Assembly (NCBI GenBank): GCA_910576895.1 | Contig: CAJTJZ010000019.1 | Span: 1-15,798, forward strand | Reading direction: 5' to 3' | DNA from: an uncultured Lachnospiraceae bacterium | GTDB lineage: Bacteria > Bacillota > Clostridia > Lachnospirales > Lachnospiraceae | DNA length: 15,798 nucleotides | Shown here: piece by piece, positions 7,182-13,686 of the stretch | How positions within the stretch are numbered: the first letter of the stretch is position 1 | How the letters are laid out: each line of letters begins with the position of its first letter | Translations under genes and position numbers: made by a program | The notes under the pieces: model-generated | What the model was told of the DNA's origin: nothing | Databases searched by the model: none | What the model saw: the letters and a program-made list of their open reading frames with translations, nothing else

Positions 7182-7210
7182 ATTATATCATAGGAAAACG
7201 ATGGTGTCTA
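7182..7210 (-). promoter_or_regulatory. Promoter of the coiled-coil gene
   Basis: On the minus strand TAGACA (7210-7205) and a perfect TATAAT (7187-7182) stand exactly 17 nt apart, a strong sigma-A-type promoter. Transcription would start near 7175, giving a leader of about 70 nt and making the ATG at 7163 unlikely as the start. Confidence 0.7.
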
Positions 7211-7269
7211 GGCAATTTTATTAGGAAATTGTTTTATCCTTAAATCTTAAATATTATTTATTATAAAGC

Positions 7270-7299
7270 TTGACAAACGGTAGTTATAGAGCGTATTAT
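7270..7299 (+). promoter_or_regulatory. Promoter of the lacI-type gene
   Basis: Perfect -35 TTGACA (7270-7275) and TATTAT (7294-7299), 18 nt apart. It diverges from the promoter of the coiled-coil gene. The putative operator at 7304-7319 begins 4 nt after the -10. Confidence 0.7.
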
Positions 7300-7301
7300 T
7301 T

Positions 7302-7321
7302 ACTTAAATGAACTTAAATGA
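7302..7321. promoter_or_regulatory. Putative operator, autoregulatory site of the lacI-type gene
   Basis: ACTTAAATGA occurs twice head to tail (7302-7311, 7312-7321), one helical turn apart, right after the -10. The core 7304-7319, read on the minus strand, is ATTTAAGTTCATTTAA. It matches elements in the promoters of the binding-protein gene (one mismatch) and the alpha-galactosidase gene (2-bp insertion). Its place over the transcription start suggests repression, most simply by the adjacent LacI-family protein. Confidence 0.5.
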
Positions 7322-7347
7322 TGTTAAAATAGAGAGGTGAATTTTTT

Positions 7348-8400
7348 ATGTTAGAAAGAAAACAAATGGTAAAAATGTCAGATATTGCAGAAGAAGCAGG
7401 AGTAAGTATTGTAACAGTTTCCAATGCTTTATCAGGAAAAAAGGGAGTTTCTGATGAAATGCGTGCAGAGATACAAAAAATAGCAGAAAAGCTTGGATAT
7501 GAGCCGCATTTAAAGGGAAAAAAACAAAATCAAATACAAAAAATACATTATATTGGTGTTTTAATTTCAGAACGCTATGTTGTACAAGCAAATTCTTTTT
7601 ATATGGAAATATATCGAAAAATTGTAGCAGCCGGACAGGAAAAACAACTGTTTTGCTGTCTTGAAATTTTAAAGACAAGTGCAGAACTTGAAATGCAGAT
7701 GCCAGATTTACTTGGAAATACGATGTTAGAAGGGATTATTGTTATTGGAGGAATCAAGCCACCTTATATAAAGAAACTAAAGAAAAGTGCTAAAATTCCT
7801 TTTGTATGTGTTGATTTTCTGGAAAATATACCAGATGTTGACTTTATTATATCTGATGGATATCAAGGAACTTTTTTATTAACAGAACAATTAATTAGTA
7901 TGGGACATAAAGATATTGCTTTTGTAGGGACGATTCGTGCAACAACAAGCATTAATGATCGCTATATGGGATTTCAAAAGGCAATGCTTCAGGCAGGAAT
8001 TTCTGTAAGAAAGGAATGGGTAATTCCCGATAGAAAAATGTATGATCTTAATGTAGAAGTTGAGATTCCATTTCAGCTTTGGAAGGATTCCGATTGTGAT
8101 ATGCCAACAGCTTATGTATGTAATTGTGATTTAACTGCTGCCATGTTGATAGAAAAATTAGAAGAACGAGGGTTTTCCGTTCCAGAAGATGTTTCTGTGA
8201 CAGGATTTGATCATTATCTTCTTCCAGAAATGAAAGGAAAAAAGCTGACAACCTATAGTGTAAATATTGAAAAAATGGCAGAAGAATCTGTAAAAAAGAT
8301 ATGCAAAGCAATTGAAAATTCAGAGGAGAAGAAAGGATTGAAAATTTTAAGTGGTGAATTAATCGAAGGAGAAACAATTCGGGCAATAAAACCATATTAA
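7348..8400 (+). CDS. LacI-family transcriptional regulator
   Basis: 350-residue sugar-responsive DNA-binding protein. The N-terminal helix-turn-helix is clear (SDIAEEAGVSIVTVSNALSG, residues 11-30), followed by a hinge region and a periplasmic-binding-protein-like effector domain from about residue 65 to the end (IGVLISERYVVQ onward, ending GETIRAIKPY). The residues facing DNA in the recognition helix are Ile21, Val22 and Asn26. Aligned without gaps to E. coli LacI, the hinge reads YEPHLKGKKQ, with Gln60 where LacI has Leu56, the side chain that opens the central CpG of the operator. The start ATG has GAGGTG 8 nt upstream; an ATG at codon 7 has no such site. It probably governs the alpha-galactosidase and ABC transporter genes; the inducer is not known. 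Co-transcribed with the Nudix gene. Confidence 0.93.
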   Translation: MLERKQMVKMSDIAEEAGVSIVTVSNALSGKKGVSDEMRAEIQKIAEKLGYEPHLKGKKQNQIQKIHYIGVLISERYVVQANSFYMEIYRKIVAAGQEKQLFCCLEILKTSAELEMQMPDLLGNTMLEGIIVIGGIKPPYIKKLKKSAKIPFVCVDFLENIPDVDFIISDGYQGTFLLTEQLISMGHKDIAFVGTIRATTSINDRYMGFQKAMLQAGISVRKEWVIPDRKMYDLNVEVEIPFQLWKDSDCDMPTAYVCNCDLTAAMLIEKLEERGFSVPEDVSVTGFDHYLLPEMKGKKLTTYSVNIEKMAEESVKKICKAIENSEEKKGLKILSGELIEGETIRAIKPY

Positions 8401-8448
8401 GAATTGTTAAATATTATTTTATTGATAGTTTTTTGTGGAGGGAAAAAA

Positions 8449-9066
8449 ATGGAGCGTTGCAAAGGAATAAAAAAGCTAACAGAAAATCGTTTTTTAAATT
8501 TATATGAAATTGACGCAAGAACAAATTCAGAAAAACCATTTTCTTATTATTTTGCATCTAGAAATAGTGAGGATAATCTAAAATTAAAAACAAAGCAAAA
8601 TCATCCAGAGGGAATTGTTATTTATGCACTATTAAAAGAAGAGCCAGAAAAAATTGTATTAATTCGGCAGTATCGTTATCCATTAGATACTTATTTATAT
8701 GAACTTCCTGCAGGACTTGTTGATGCAGGAGAGACACCAGAACAGGCAGCGATTCGAGAAATGAAAGAGGAAACAGGACTTTCTTTAGAAGTTTATCAAG
8801 GTGGTGCAGATTTTTTGCGAAAACCATTTTTTATAGGACCGGGATTTACCGATGAAAGCAGTACCTCTGTCTTTGGGTTTGTGCAAGGAAATGTTTCCAA
8901 AAGTTTTTGTGAGGATACAGAAAGTATTGAAGTAATTTTTGCTGATAAAACAATGGTACGTGAGATTTTACAAAAGGAAAGGGTATCTTTGCGTGCAATG
9001 TTATTATTAATGAATTTTCTTCAAAGAAAAGAAGGGCAAAAGCCATTTGAATTTCTGGAAGTCTAA
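8449..9066 (+). CDS. Nudix hydrolase, ADP-ribose pyrophosphatase-like
   Basis: 205-residue cytoplasmic Nudix enzyme. The complete Nudix box lies at residues 89-111: Gly89, Glu95, then REMKEETGL with the metal-binding Glu residues. Upstream, LIRQYRYPLDTYLYELPAGLVD is typical of ADP-ribose or nucleotide-sugar pyrophosphatases, which split ADP-ribose to AMP and ribose 5-phosphate; exact substrate uncertain. The start at 8449 is chosen because GGAGGG lies 7 nt upstream; 15 extra in-frame codons before it are hydrophobic, lack a ribosome binding site and are not part of the domain. It follows the regulator gene after 48 nt without a terminator or promoter, so the two are likely one transcript. A metabolic link to alpha-galactoside use is not obvious. 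Confidence 0.88.
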   Translation: MERCKGIKKLTENRFLNLYEIDARTNSEKPFSYYFASRNSEDNLKLKTKQNHPEGIVIYALLKEEPEKIVLIRQYRYPLDTYLYELPAGLVDAGETPEQAAIREMKEETGLSLEVYQGGADFLRKPFFIGPGFTDESSTSVFGFVQGNVSKSFCEDTESIEVIFADKTMVREILQKERVSLRAMLLLMNFLQRKEGQKPFEFLEV

Positions 9067-9345
9067 AATAAAAGAGAGATGAAAAAAATAAAAACAAGGT
9101 TATTTTTAAGTTTGTTGTATCTACTCAAAAAGCTGGAACTGTAAATCCAAAAGTTAGGAATAAAGAAATAAAAGGTTTTATTGATTATTCTTTTTATGAT
9201 ATGCTCCATGAAGGATAGTAACATTAAATATTTAAAAATAGTAAGTTTCCTATTAGTCGTTTATCTAAGTATATTTATTTTCTTTTGTATGCAAACTAAT
9301 AAAATAATATTACTATTTATTTAAGTACGATTCAACTATTTTTAT

Positions 9346-9363
9346 ATTTAAGTTGACATTTAA
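9346..9363. promoter_or_regulatory. Putative operator over the -35 of the alpha-galactosidase gene
   Basis: ATTTAAGTTGACATTTAA, related to the elements before the lacI-type gene and the binding-protein gene but with 2 extra bases in the middle. The TTGACA of the promoter lies inside it, so a bound protein would block RNA polymerase. Confidence 0.5.
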
Positions 9364-9381
9364 TTTGAAATCAATTAAAAT
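9353..9381 (+). promoter_or_regulatory. Promoter of the alpha-galactosidase gene
   Basis: Perfect -35 TTGACA (9353-9358) and TAAAAT (9376-9381) with exactly 17 nt between. The leader is about 45 nt. The putative operator covers the -35. Confidence 0.7.
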
Positions 9382-9431
9382 TAAGTAGACAAGAGAAAGA
9401 AGATAATAAAAGCAGAGAGGAGTTTATCAAT

Positions 9432-11618
9432 ATGGCGATTCAATATAATAAGGAACAAAATGTTTTTCGTTTGGATACAAAAGGTACTACGTATATGATT
9501 GGAGTTACAAAAGAGGGTTATATAGGGCATATTTATTATGGAAAGAGATTGCAGAAAGCATACGGAAATTATTTATTAAGGACAGAAGAACCACCATTTA
9601 CTCCAGCAGTAAGAAAACGGGAGAAGTCAGCTTTTTTAGACTGCTTTCCAACGGAGTATCCAACGGGAGGAATTGGTGATTATAGAGAAAGTTGTTTGGA
9701 TGTAAGAGATGAATCAGGAAGTATTGGCTGTGAGCTTTTCTTTCAGGATTATAAGATTCAAAAGGGAAAACCGAGGCTTGTTGGACTTCCGGCATCCTTT
9801 GGAACAGAAGAAGAAGTAGAAACATTAGAGATTTTATGTAAAGATGCTGTTTTGGATCTTCAAGTAACAATTTCCTATTCTGTTTTTGAAGCAAATGATA
9901 TTATCACTAGAAATATTAAGATAGAAAATACAGGAAAACAAAAGCTTCGTTTGGAAAAAGTATATAGTGCTTGTATTGATATGGATAATCGTAATTTTGA
10001 AATGATGACATTAACAGGAAGCTGGGCAAGAGAGCGTCATATACAAAGAGGAAGCTTGCATTATGGAAAGCAGCTTGTTTCTTCTATAAAAGGGGCTTCC
10101 AGTCATCAAGAACATCCATTTCTTGCATTAGTAACAGGAAATACAACGCAGGAAACAGGGGAAGTTTTCGCTATGCATTTTGTTTATTCTGGAAATTTTA
10201 TTGCACAAGCAGAATTATCTCAGTTTGATCAAGTGCGTATGGTCATGGGAATCCATGAAAGAGATTTTTGTTGGAATTTAGGGCAAGGGGAAATATTTCA
10301 AGCACCAGAAGTTGTTATGACATATTCTATGCAGGGGCTTGGAACAATGACAAGGAATTTCCATGATTTTTATCGAAATCATTTAATTCGCAGTCAGTAT
10401 AAGTATAAAAAGCGTCCTGTTTTAATTAATAATTGGGAAGCAACTTATTTTGATTTTAATTCAGAAAAGCTATTAGATATTGCCAGAGAAGCAAAAAAAG
10501 ATGGAATTGAAATGCTTGTTATGGATGATGGTTGGTTTGGAAAAAGAAACTGGGATGATAGCTCTCTTGGGGATTGGACAGTTAATGAAGAAAAGATTAC
10601 TTCGGGACTTCCTGATTTAGTAGAGAAGGTAAAGGAAATTGGACTGGATTTTGGAATTTGGTTTGAACCAGAGATGATTTCTCCAGATTCTAATTTATAC
10701 AGAAGTCATAAGGATTGGGCAATTCAAATTCCGGGAAGAGAAGCAACACAAAGCAGAGAGCAATATGTTCTTGATCTTTCCAGACCGGAAGTACGAGAAT
10801 ATGCTTATCAATGTATCGCATCTATTTTGCATTCAGCTCCCATTTCTTATGTAAAATGGGATATGAACCGACAGCTTTCCGATGTTGGCAGTACCTATTT
10901 AGATAAGGAAAGTCAGGGAGAATTAATGCATCGTTATATGCTTGGAGTTTATGAAATGCAGGAGCGTTTAATAACAGAATTTCCAGATTTATTGTTGGAA
11001 AATTGTGCTGGAGGCGGTGCTAGATTTGATCCGGGTATGCTTTATTATAGTCCGCAAATTTGGTGTTCCGATAATACAGATGCTATTGAACGATTAAGGA
11101 TACAAGAGGGAACAGCCATGCTTTATCCCCTGTCTACCATGGGAGCACATATTAGTGATTGTCCAAACCATATTGTAGGAAGAACAACAGAGTTTGCTAC
11201 AAGAGGTCATGTAGCACTTGCAGGAACGTTTGGCTATGAATTAGATATTACAAAGATTTCAGCACAAGATAGAGAACAGATTAAGGGACAAGTAGAGTTA
11301 TGTCATAAATATCAAGAATTAATACAAAAAGGAGATTATTACCGTATCGCTTCTTGGGATTCTTATAAGCCTTTTGATGCTTGGGAGGTAGCAGCAAAAG
11401 ATGGATCGGAAGTATTGCTTACTTATGTTCAGGTATTAGCAGTACCAAATGCACACAGTACTGTACTTCGCCTGCATGGACTAGATGCCCTAGCAGAGTA
11501 TTCTTTAGAGGGTACAGAAATATCGTATTTAGGAGAGGAATTAATGAATTGTGGCTTTTTAATTCCTGCACAACCCGGAGATTTTAAAAGTAGTTTATAT
11601 CATTTTATTAGAAAATAA
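9432..11618 (+). CDS. aga: Alpha-galactosidase, glycoside hydrolase family 36
   Basis: Hydrolyses terminal alpha-1,6-galactosyl residues from melibiose, raffinose and related sugars. 728 residues, the length of tetrameric bacterial GH36 enzymes such as AgaB of Geobacillus stearothermophilus. An N-terminal beta-sandwich domain (about 1-330) is followed by the (beta/alpha)8 catalytic barrel (about 330-640) and a C-terminal beta domain. The nucleophile is Asp477 in YVKWDMNR and the acid/base is Asp547 in WCSDNTDAIERL, at almost the same numbers as in AgaB. Substrate-binding WFEPEMISPDSNLY and LVMDDGWFGKRNWDD are also present. No signal peptide, so it acts in the cytoplasm on imported sugar. AGGAG lies 9 nt before the ATG. 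Single-gene unit with its own promoter and terminator; likely partner of the downstream ABC importer. Confidence 0.95.
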   Translation: MAIQYNKEQNVFRLDTKGTTYMIGVTKEGYIGHIYYGKRLQKAYGNYLLRTEEPPFTPAVRKREKSAFLDCFPTEYPTGGIGDYRESCLDVRDESGSIGCELFFQDYKIQKGKPRLVGLPASFGTEEEVETLEILCKDAVLDLQVTISYSVFEANDIITRNIKIENTGKQKLRLEKVYSACIDMDNRNFEMMTLTGSWARERHIQRGSLHYGKQLVSSIKGASSHQEHPFLALVTGNTTQETGEVFAMHFVYSGNFIAQAELSQFDQVRMVMGIHERDFCWNLGQGEIFQAPEVVMTYSMQGLGTMTRNFHDFYRNHLIRSQYKYKKRPVLINNWEATYFDFNSEKLLDIAREAKKDGIEMLVMDDGWFGKRNWDDSSLGDWTVNEEKITSGLPDLVEKVKEIGLDFGIWFEPEMISPDSNLYRSHKDWAIQIPGREATQSREQYVLDLSRPEVREYAYQCIASILHSAPISYVKWDMNRQLSDVGSTYLDKESQGELMHRYMLGVYEMQERLITEFPDLLLENCAGGGARFDPGMLYYSPQIWCSDNTDAIERLRIQEGTAMLYPLSTMGAHISDCPNHIVGRTTEFATRGHVALAGTFGYELDITKISAQDREQIKGQVELCHKYQELIQKGDYYRIASWDSYKPFDAWEVAAKDGSEVLLTYVQVLAVPNAHSTVLRLHGLDALAEYSLEGTEISYLGEELMNCGFLIPAQPGDFKSSLYHFIRK

Positions 11619-11631
11619 AAAATAGGATCAT

Positions 11632-11682
11632 AAAAAAAGACATCAGAAATTATCTATAGTATAGTTTTTGATGTCTTTTTTT
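11632..11682. terminator. Bidirectional terminator between aga and trpB2
   Basis: AAAAAAAGACATCA (11632-11645) pairs with TGATGTCTTTTTTT (11669-11682), 14 bp with a 23-nt loop. The T-run after GATGTC serves the plus-strand gene, and the A-run before it becomes a T-run for the minus-strand gene. It lies between the convergent ends of both genes. Confidence 0.85.
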
Positions 11683-11704
11683 ATTAGAAGATCTTTAAAA
11701 TTTT

Positions 11705-13090
11705 TTAAAATTCATTTCCTGAAAATTTTGGGATTCCATCAAAACCGACTTGTAAATCTTCGTCTGTAGGGATATAATCACTCATTTCACCATTATGGAA
11801 TTTCTCATAAGCAACCATATCAAAATATCCAGTTCCTGTTAAACCAAATAAAATGGTCTTTTCTTCTCCTGTTTCTTTACATTTCATAGCTTCATCAATG
11901 GCAACACGAATAGCATGACTGCTTTCAGGAGCAGGCAGGATTCCTTCTATACGAGCAAATTGTTCTGCAGCTTCAAATACAGAAGTCTGTTCTACAGCAG
12001 TAGCTTCCATAAATCCATCATGATATAACTGGGATAAAATAGAACTCATACCATGAAAACGAAGTCCGCCTGCATGGTTAGCAGAAGGAATAAAGCCGCT
12101 GCCAAGAGTATACATTTTTGCAAGAGGACAAATCATTCCAGTATCACAGAAATCATAAGCAAATTTTCCTCTTGTAAAGCTTGGACAAGAGGCTGGTTCT
12201 ACTGCAATAAAACGGTAATCAGCTTCCCCACGCAATTTTTCTCCCATAAATGGGCTAATCAACCCGCCAAGATTCGATCCGCCGCCAGCACAGCCAATAA
12301 TAATATCTGGTTTAATACCATATTTATCCATAGCAATTTTAGATTCCAAGCCAATAATGGATTGATGCAAAAGCACTTGATTTAGTACGCTTCCAAGTAC
12401 ATAGCGGTATCCCTCATTACTTGTAGCAACTTCAACTGCTTCAGAAATGGCACAGCCAAGGCTTCCTGTTGTTCCCGGATGTTGTTCCAGAATCTTTTGA
12501 CCTACTTTTGTAGTATTGGAAGGAGATGGTGTTACCGATGCACCATAGGTTCGCATAACTTCTCGGCGGAAAGGCTTTTGTTCATAAGAAACTTTTACCA
12601 TATATACTTTGCAGTCAAGTTCTAAATAAGCACAAGCCATAGAAAGAGCCGTTCCCCATTGTCCAGCTCCTGTTTCTGTTGTAACGCCTTTTAAGCCCTG
12701 ATGTTTTGCATAATAAGCTTGTGCAATCGCAGAATTTAATTTATGACTTCCACTTGTATTATTTCCCTCAAATTTATAATAAATTTTTGCTGGAGTCTGT
12801 AATTTTTGTTCCAAACAGTAAGCACGAACAAGCGGTGAGGGACGATACATTTTATAAAAATTGCGGATATCCTCTGGAATTGGAATATAAGCAGTGGTAT
12901 CATCAAGTTCCTGTTGAATTAATTCATCACAAAAAACAGGACGCAGTTCTTCTGCTGTCATTGGTTTTAGAGTCGCAGGATTTAATAATGGTGCAGGTTT
13001 CTGTTTCATATCAGCACGTACATTATACCATTCTTTTGGCATTTCCTGTTCGTCTAAATAAATTTTATAAGGAATTTCTTGATTTTTCAT
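11705..13090 (-). CDS. Tryptophan synthase beta subunit-like protein, TrpB2 type
   Basis: PLP enzyme of the longer TrpB2 group (461 residues against about 400 for TrpB1), which joins indole with a serine-type substrate to give tryptophan. PLP-binding Lys117 is in NNTSGSHKLNSA, catalytic Glu139 in TETGAGQWGTALS, and the phosphate loop is GCAGGGSN at 267-274; NHAGGLRFHG and GLTGTGYFD are also typical. The N-terminal extension (residues 1-80) is the TrpB2 hallmark. No trpA or other trp gene is adjacent, as is common for TrpB2, which suggests indole salvage rather than the main synthase complex. The start at 13090 is inferred: the ATG at 13135 would coincide with the predicted transcription start and lacks a ribosome binding site, while GGAAG (and AAGGGAG further up) precedes the chosen one. 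Single-gene unit. Confidence 0.92.
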   Translation of the reverse strand: MKNQEIPYKIYLDEQEMPKEWYNVRADMKQKPAPLLNPATLKPMTAEELRPVFCDELIQQELDDTTAYIPIPEDIRNFYKMYRPSPLVRAYCLEQKLQTPAKIYYKFEGNNTSGSHKLNSAIAQAYYAKHQGLKGVTTETGAGQWGTALSMACAYLELDCKVYMVKVSYEQKPFRREVMRTYGASVTPSPSNTTKVGQKILEQHPGTTGSLGCAISEAVEVATSNEGYRYVLGSVLNQVLLHQSIIGLESKIAMDKYGIKPDIIIGCAGGGSNLGGLISPFMGEKLRGEADYRFIAVEPASCPSFTRGKFAYDFCDTGMICPLAKMYTLGSGFIPSANHAGGLRFHGMSSILSQLYHDGFMEATAVEQTSVFEAAEQFARIEGILPAPESSHAIRVAIDEAMKCKETGEEKTILFGLTGTGYFDMVAYEKFHNGEMSDYIPTDEDLQVGFDGIPKFSGNEF

Positions 13091-13140
13091 GTTTTCTTCC
13101 ACGCTCCCTTTTAGAAAAATATGGTATAAAACCATAAATA

Positions 13141-13169
13141 TTTATAGCATAGATTGTTTTTGATTGCAA
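13141..13169 (-). promoter_or_regulatory. Promoter of trpB2
   Basis: On the minus strand TTGCAA (13169-13164) and TATAAA (13146-13141) are 17 nt apart, and the -10 carries the TG extension (TGCTATAAA). Transcription would start near 13134, leaving a leader of about 45 nt, too short for a T-box or a trp attenuator. Confidence 0.6.
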
Positions 13170-13172
13170 TCA
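13161..13172. promoter_or_regulatory. 12-bp palindrome TGATTGCAATCA at the trpB2 -35
   Basis: A perfect palindrome that contains the -35 hexamer TTGCAA of trpB2. The position suits a repressor operator. No matching palindrome was noticed at the other promoters in the window. Confidence 0.4.
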
Positions 13173-13430
13173 TTTTTTTGATAAAATTTTATAAAAAGGA
13201 AGGCAACTCTCTATTTTTTTGTTTTTTTGAAATTTATTTTATTAATAAATAGAAATATATAAAAAGTTTATAATAATTAATTTAATATATATCAAAAATA
13301 AGATTAAATAAAATTTTATTAATATACTATAATTAATTCAATAAAGAAAAAATATTTGTATAACCTGCATAAAAATAAAGAGAAATATTCGTGAAAAATG
13401 GAGAAAAAATAATAAATAATAAAATAAGCA

Positions 13431-13458
13431 TTGAAAAATTAAGAAAATATGATAGAAT
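13431..13458 (+). promoter_or_regulatory. Promoter of the binding-protein/ABC operon
   Basis: TTGAAA (13431-13436) and TAGAAT (13453-13458), 16 nt apart, with a TG extension before the -10 (TGATAGAAT). The putative operator begins at the last base of the -10. Confidence 0.6.
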
Positions 13459-13473
13459 TAAATCAACTTAAAT
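13458..13473. promoter_or_regulatory. Putative operator of the binding-protein/ABC operon
   Basis: TTAAATCAACTTAAAT; on the minus strand ATTTAAGTTGATTTAA. One mismatch from the element at 7304-7319 and in the same place relative to the -10. A further 10-bp palindrome TACTTAAGTA lies at 13496-13505 and may be an accessory site. Confidence 0.5.
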
Positions 13474-13686
13474 ACAGAGTGAGTTTGGTAAAAATTACTT
13501 AAGTATTTTTGCAATATATTATATATAATTAATTTACTGTTTAATTTTAACAGGAATTATTATCTAAGTTAAAGAATAGAAAAAAGTGATTTTCTGTGAA
13601 TATTGCTAAAGTTTATTAATTAATTTTTATCAAATTTAAACTGTGATATAGGTAATGAAAAAATATACGATAAGGGAGGATTTATT

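Larger units (their letters stand above)
9067..9431. other. Intergenic region before the alpha-galactosidase gene
   Basis: 365 AT-rich bases. Near the start, AAAAATAA (9084-9091) can pair with TTATTTTT (9100-9107), a weak A/T-only terminator for the Nudix gene. A frame without a start codon is open from 9072 to the stop at 9216-9218; it reads for example FVVSTQKAGTVNPK, but nothing supports it as a gene. The right half holds the promoter and operator of the alpha-galactosidase gene. TTAAGT occurs at 9321, 9348 and 9381. Confidence 0.45.
13091..13686. other. Divergent AT-rich regulatory region between trpB2 and the binding-protein gene
   Basis: About 595 bases with very few G or C. It holds the trpB2 promoter with a palindrome at -35 (13141-13172), the promoter and putative operator of the binding-protein gene (13431-13473), a 10-bp palindrome (13496-13505) and a leader of about 220 nt with AT-only repeats such as TTAATTAATT. 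Between 13200 and 13420 I see only poly-A/T tracts, which may bend DNA. No open frame with a ribosome binding site and no recognisable structured RNA. Confidence 0.5.

Noticed and set aside
9080..9145. Mini-frame of 21 codons beginning MKKIKTRLFLSLLY after the Nudix gene
   Set aside because: Too short, only a weak purine-rich site before it, and it overlaps the weak A/T hairpin; no support as a peptide gene.
9072..9218. Open frame of 48 codons without a start codon between the Nudix gene and aga, possibly a gene remnant
   Set aside because: No start codon or ribosome binding site in place and no family recognised; length is within chance for this DNA.
13091..13140. T-box or trp attenuator before trpB2
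   Set aside because: The predicted leader is only about 45 nt and has neither a specifier loop nor a terminator/antiterminator pair.
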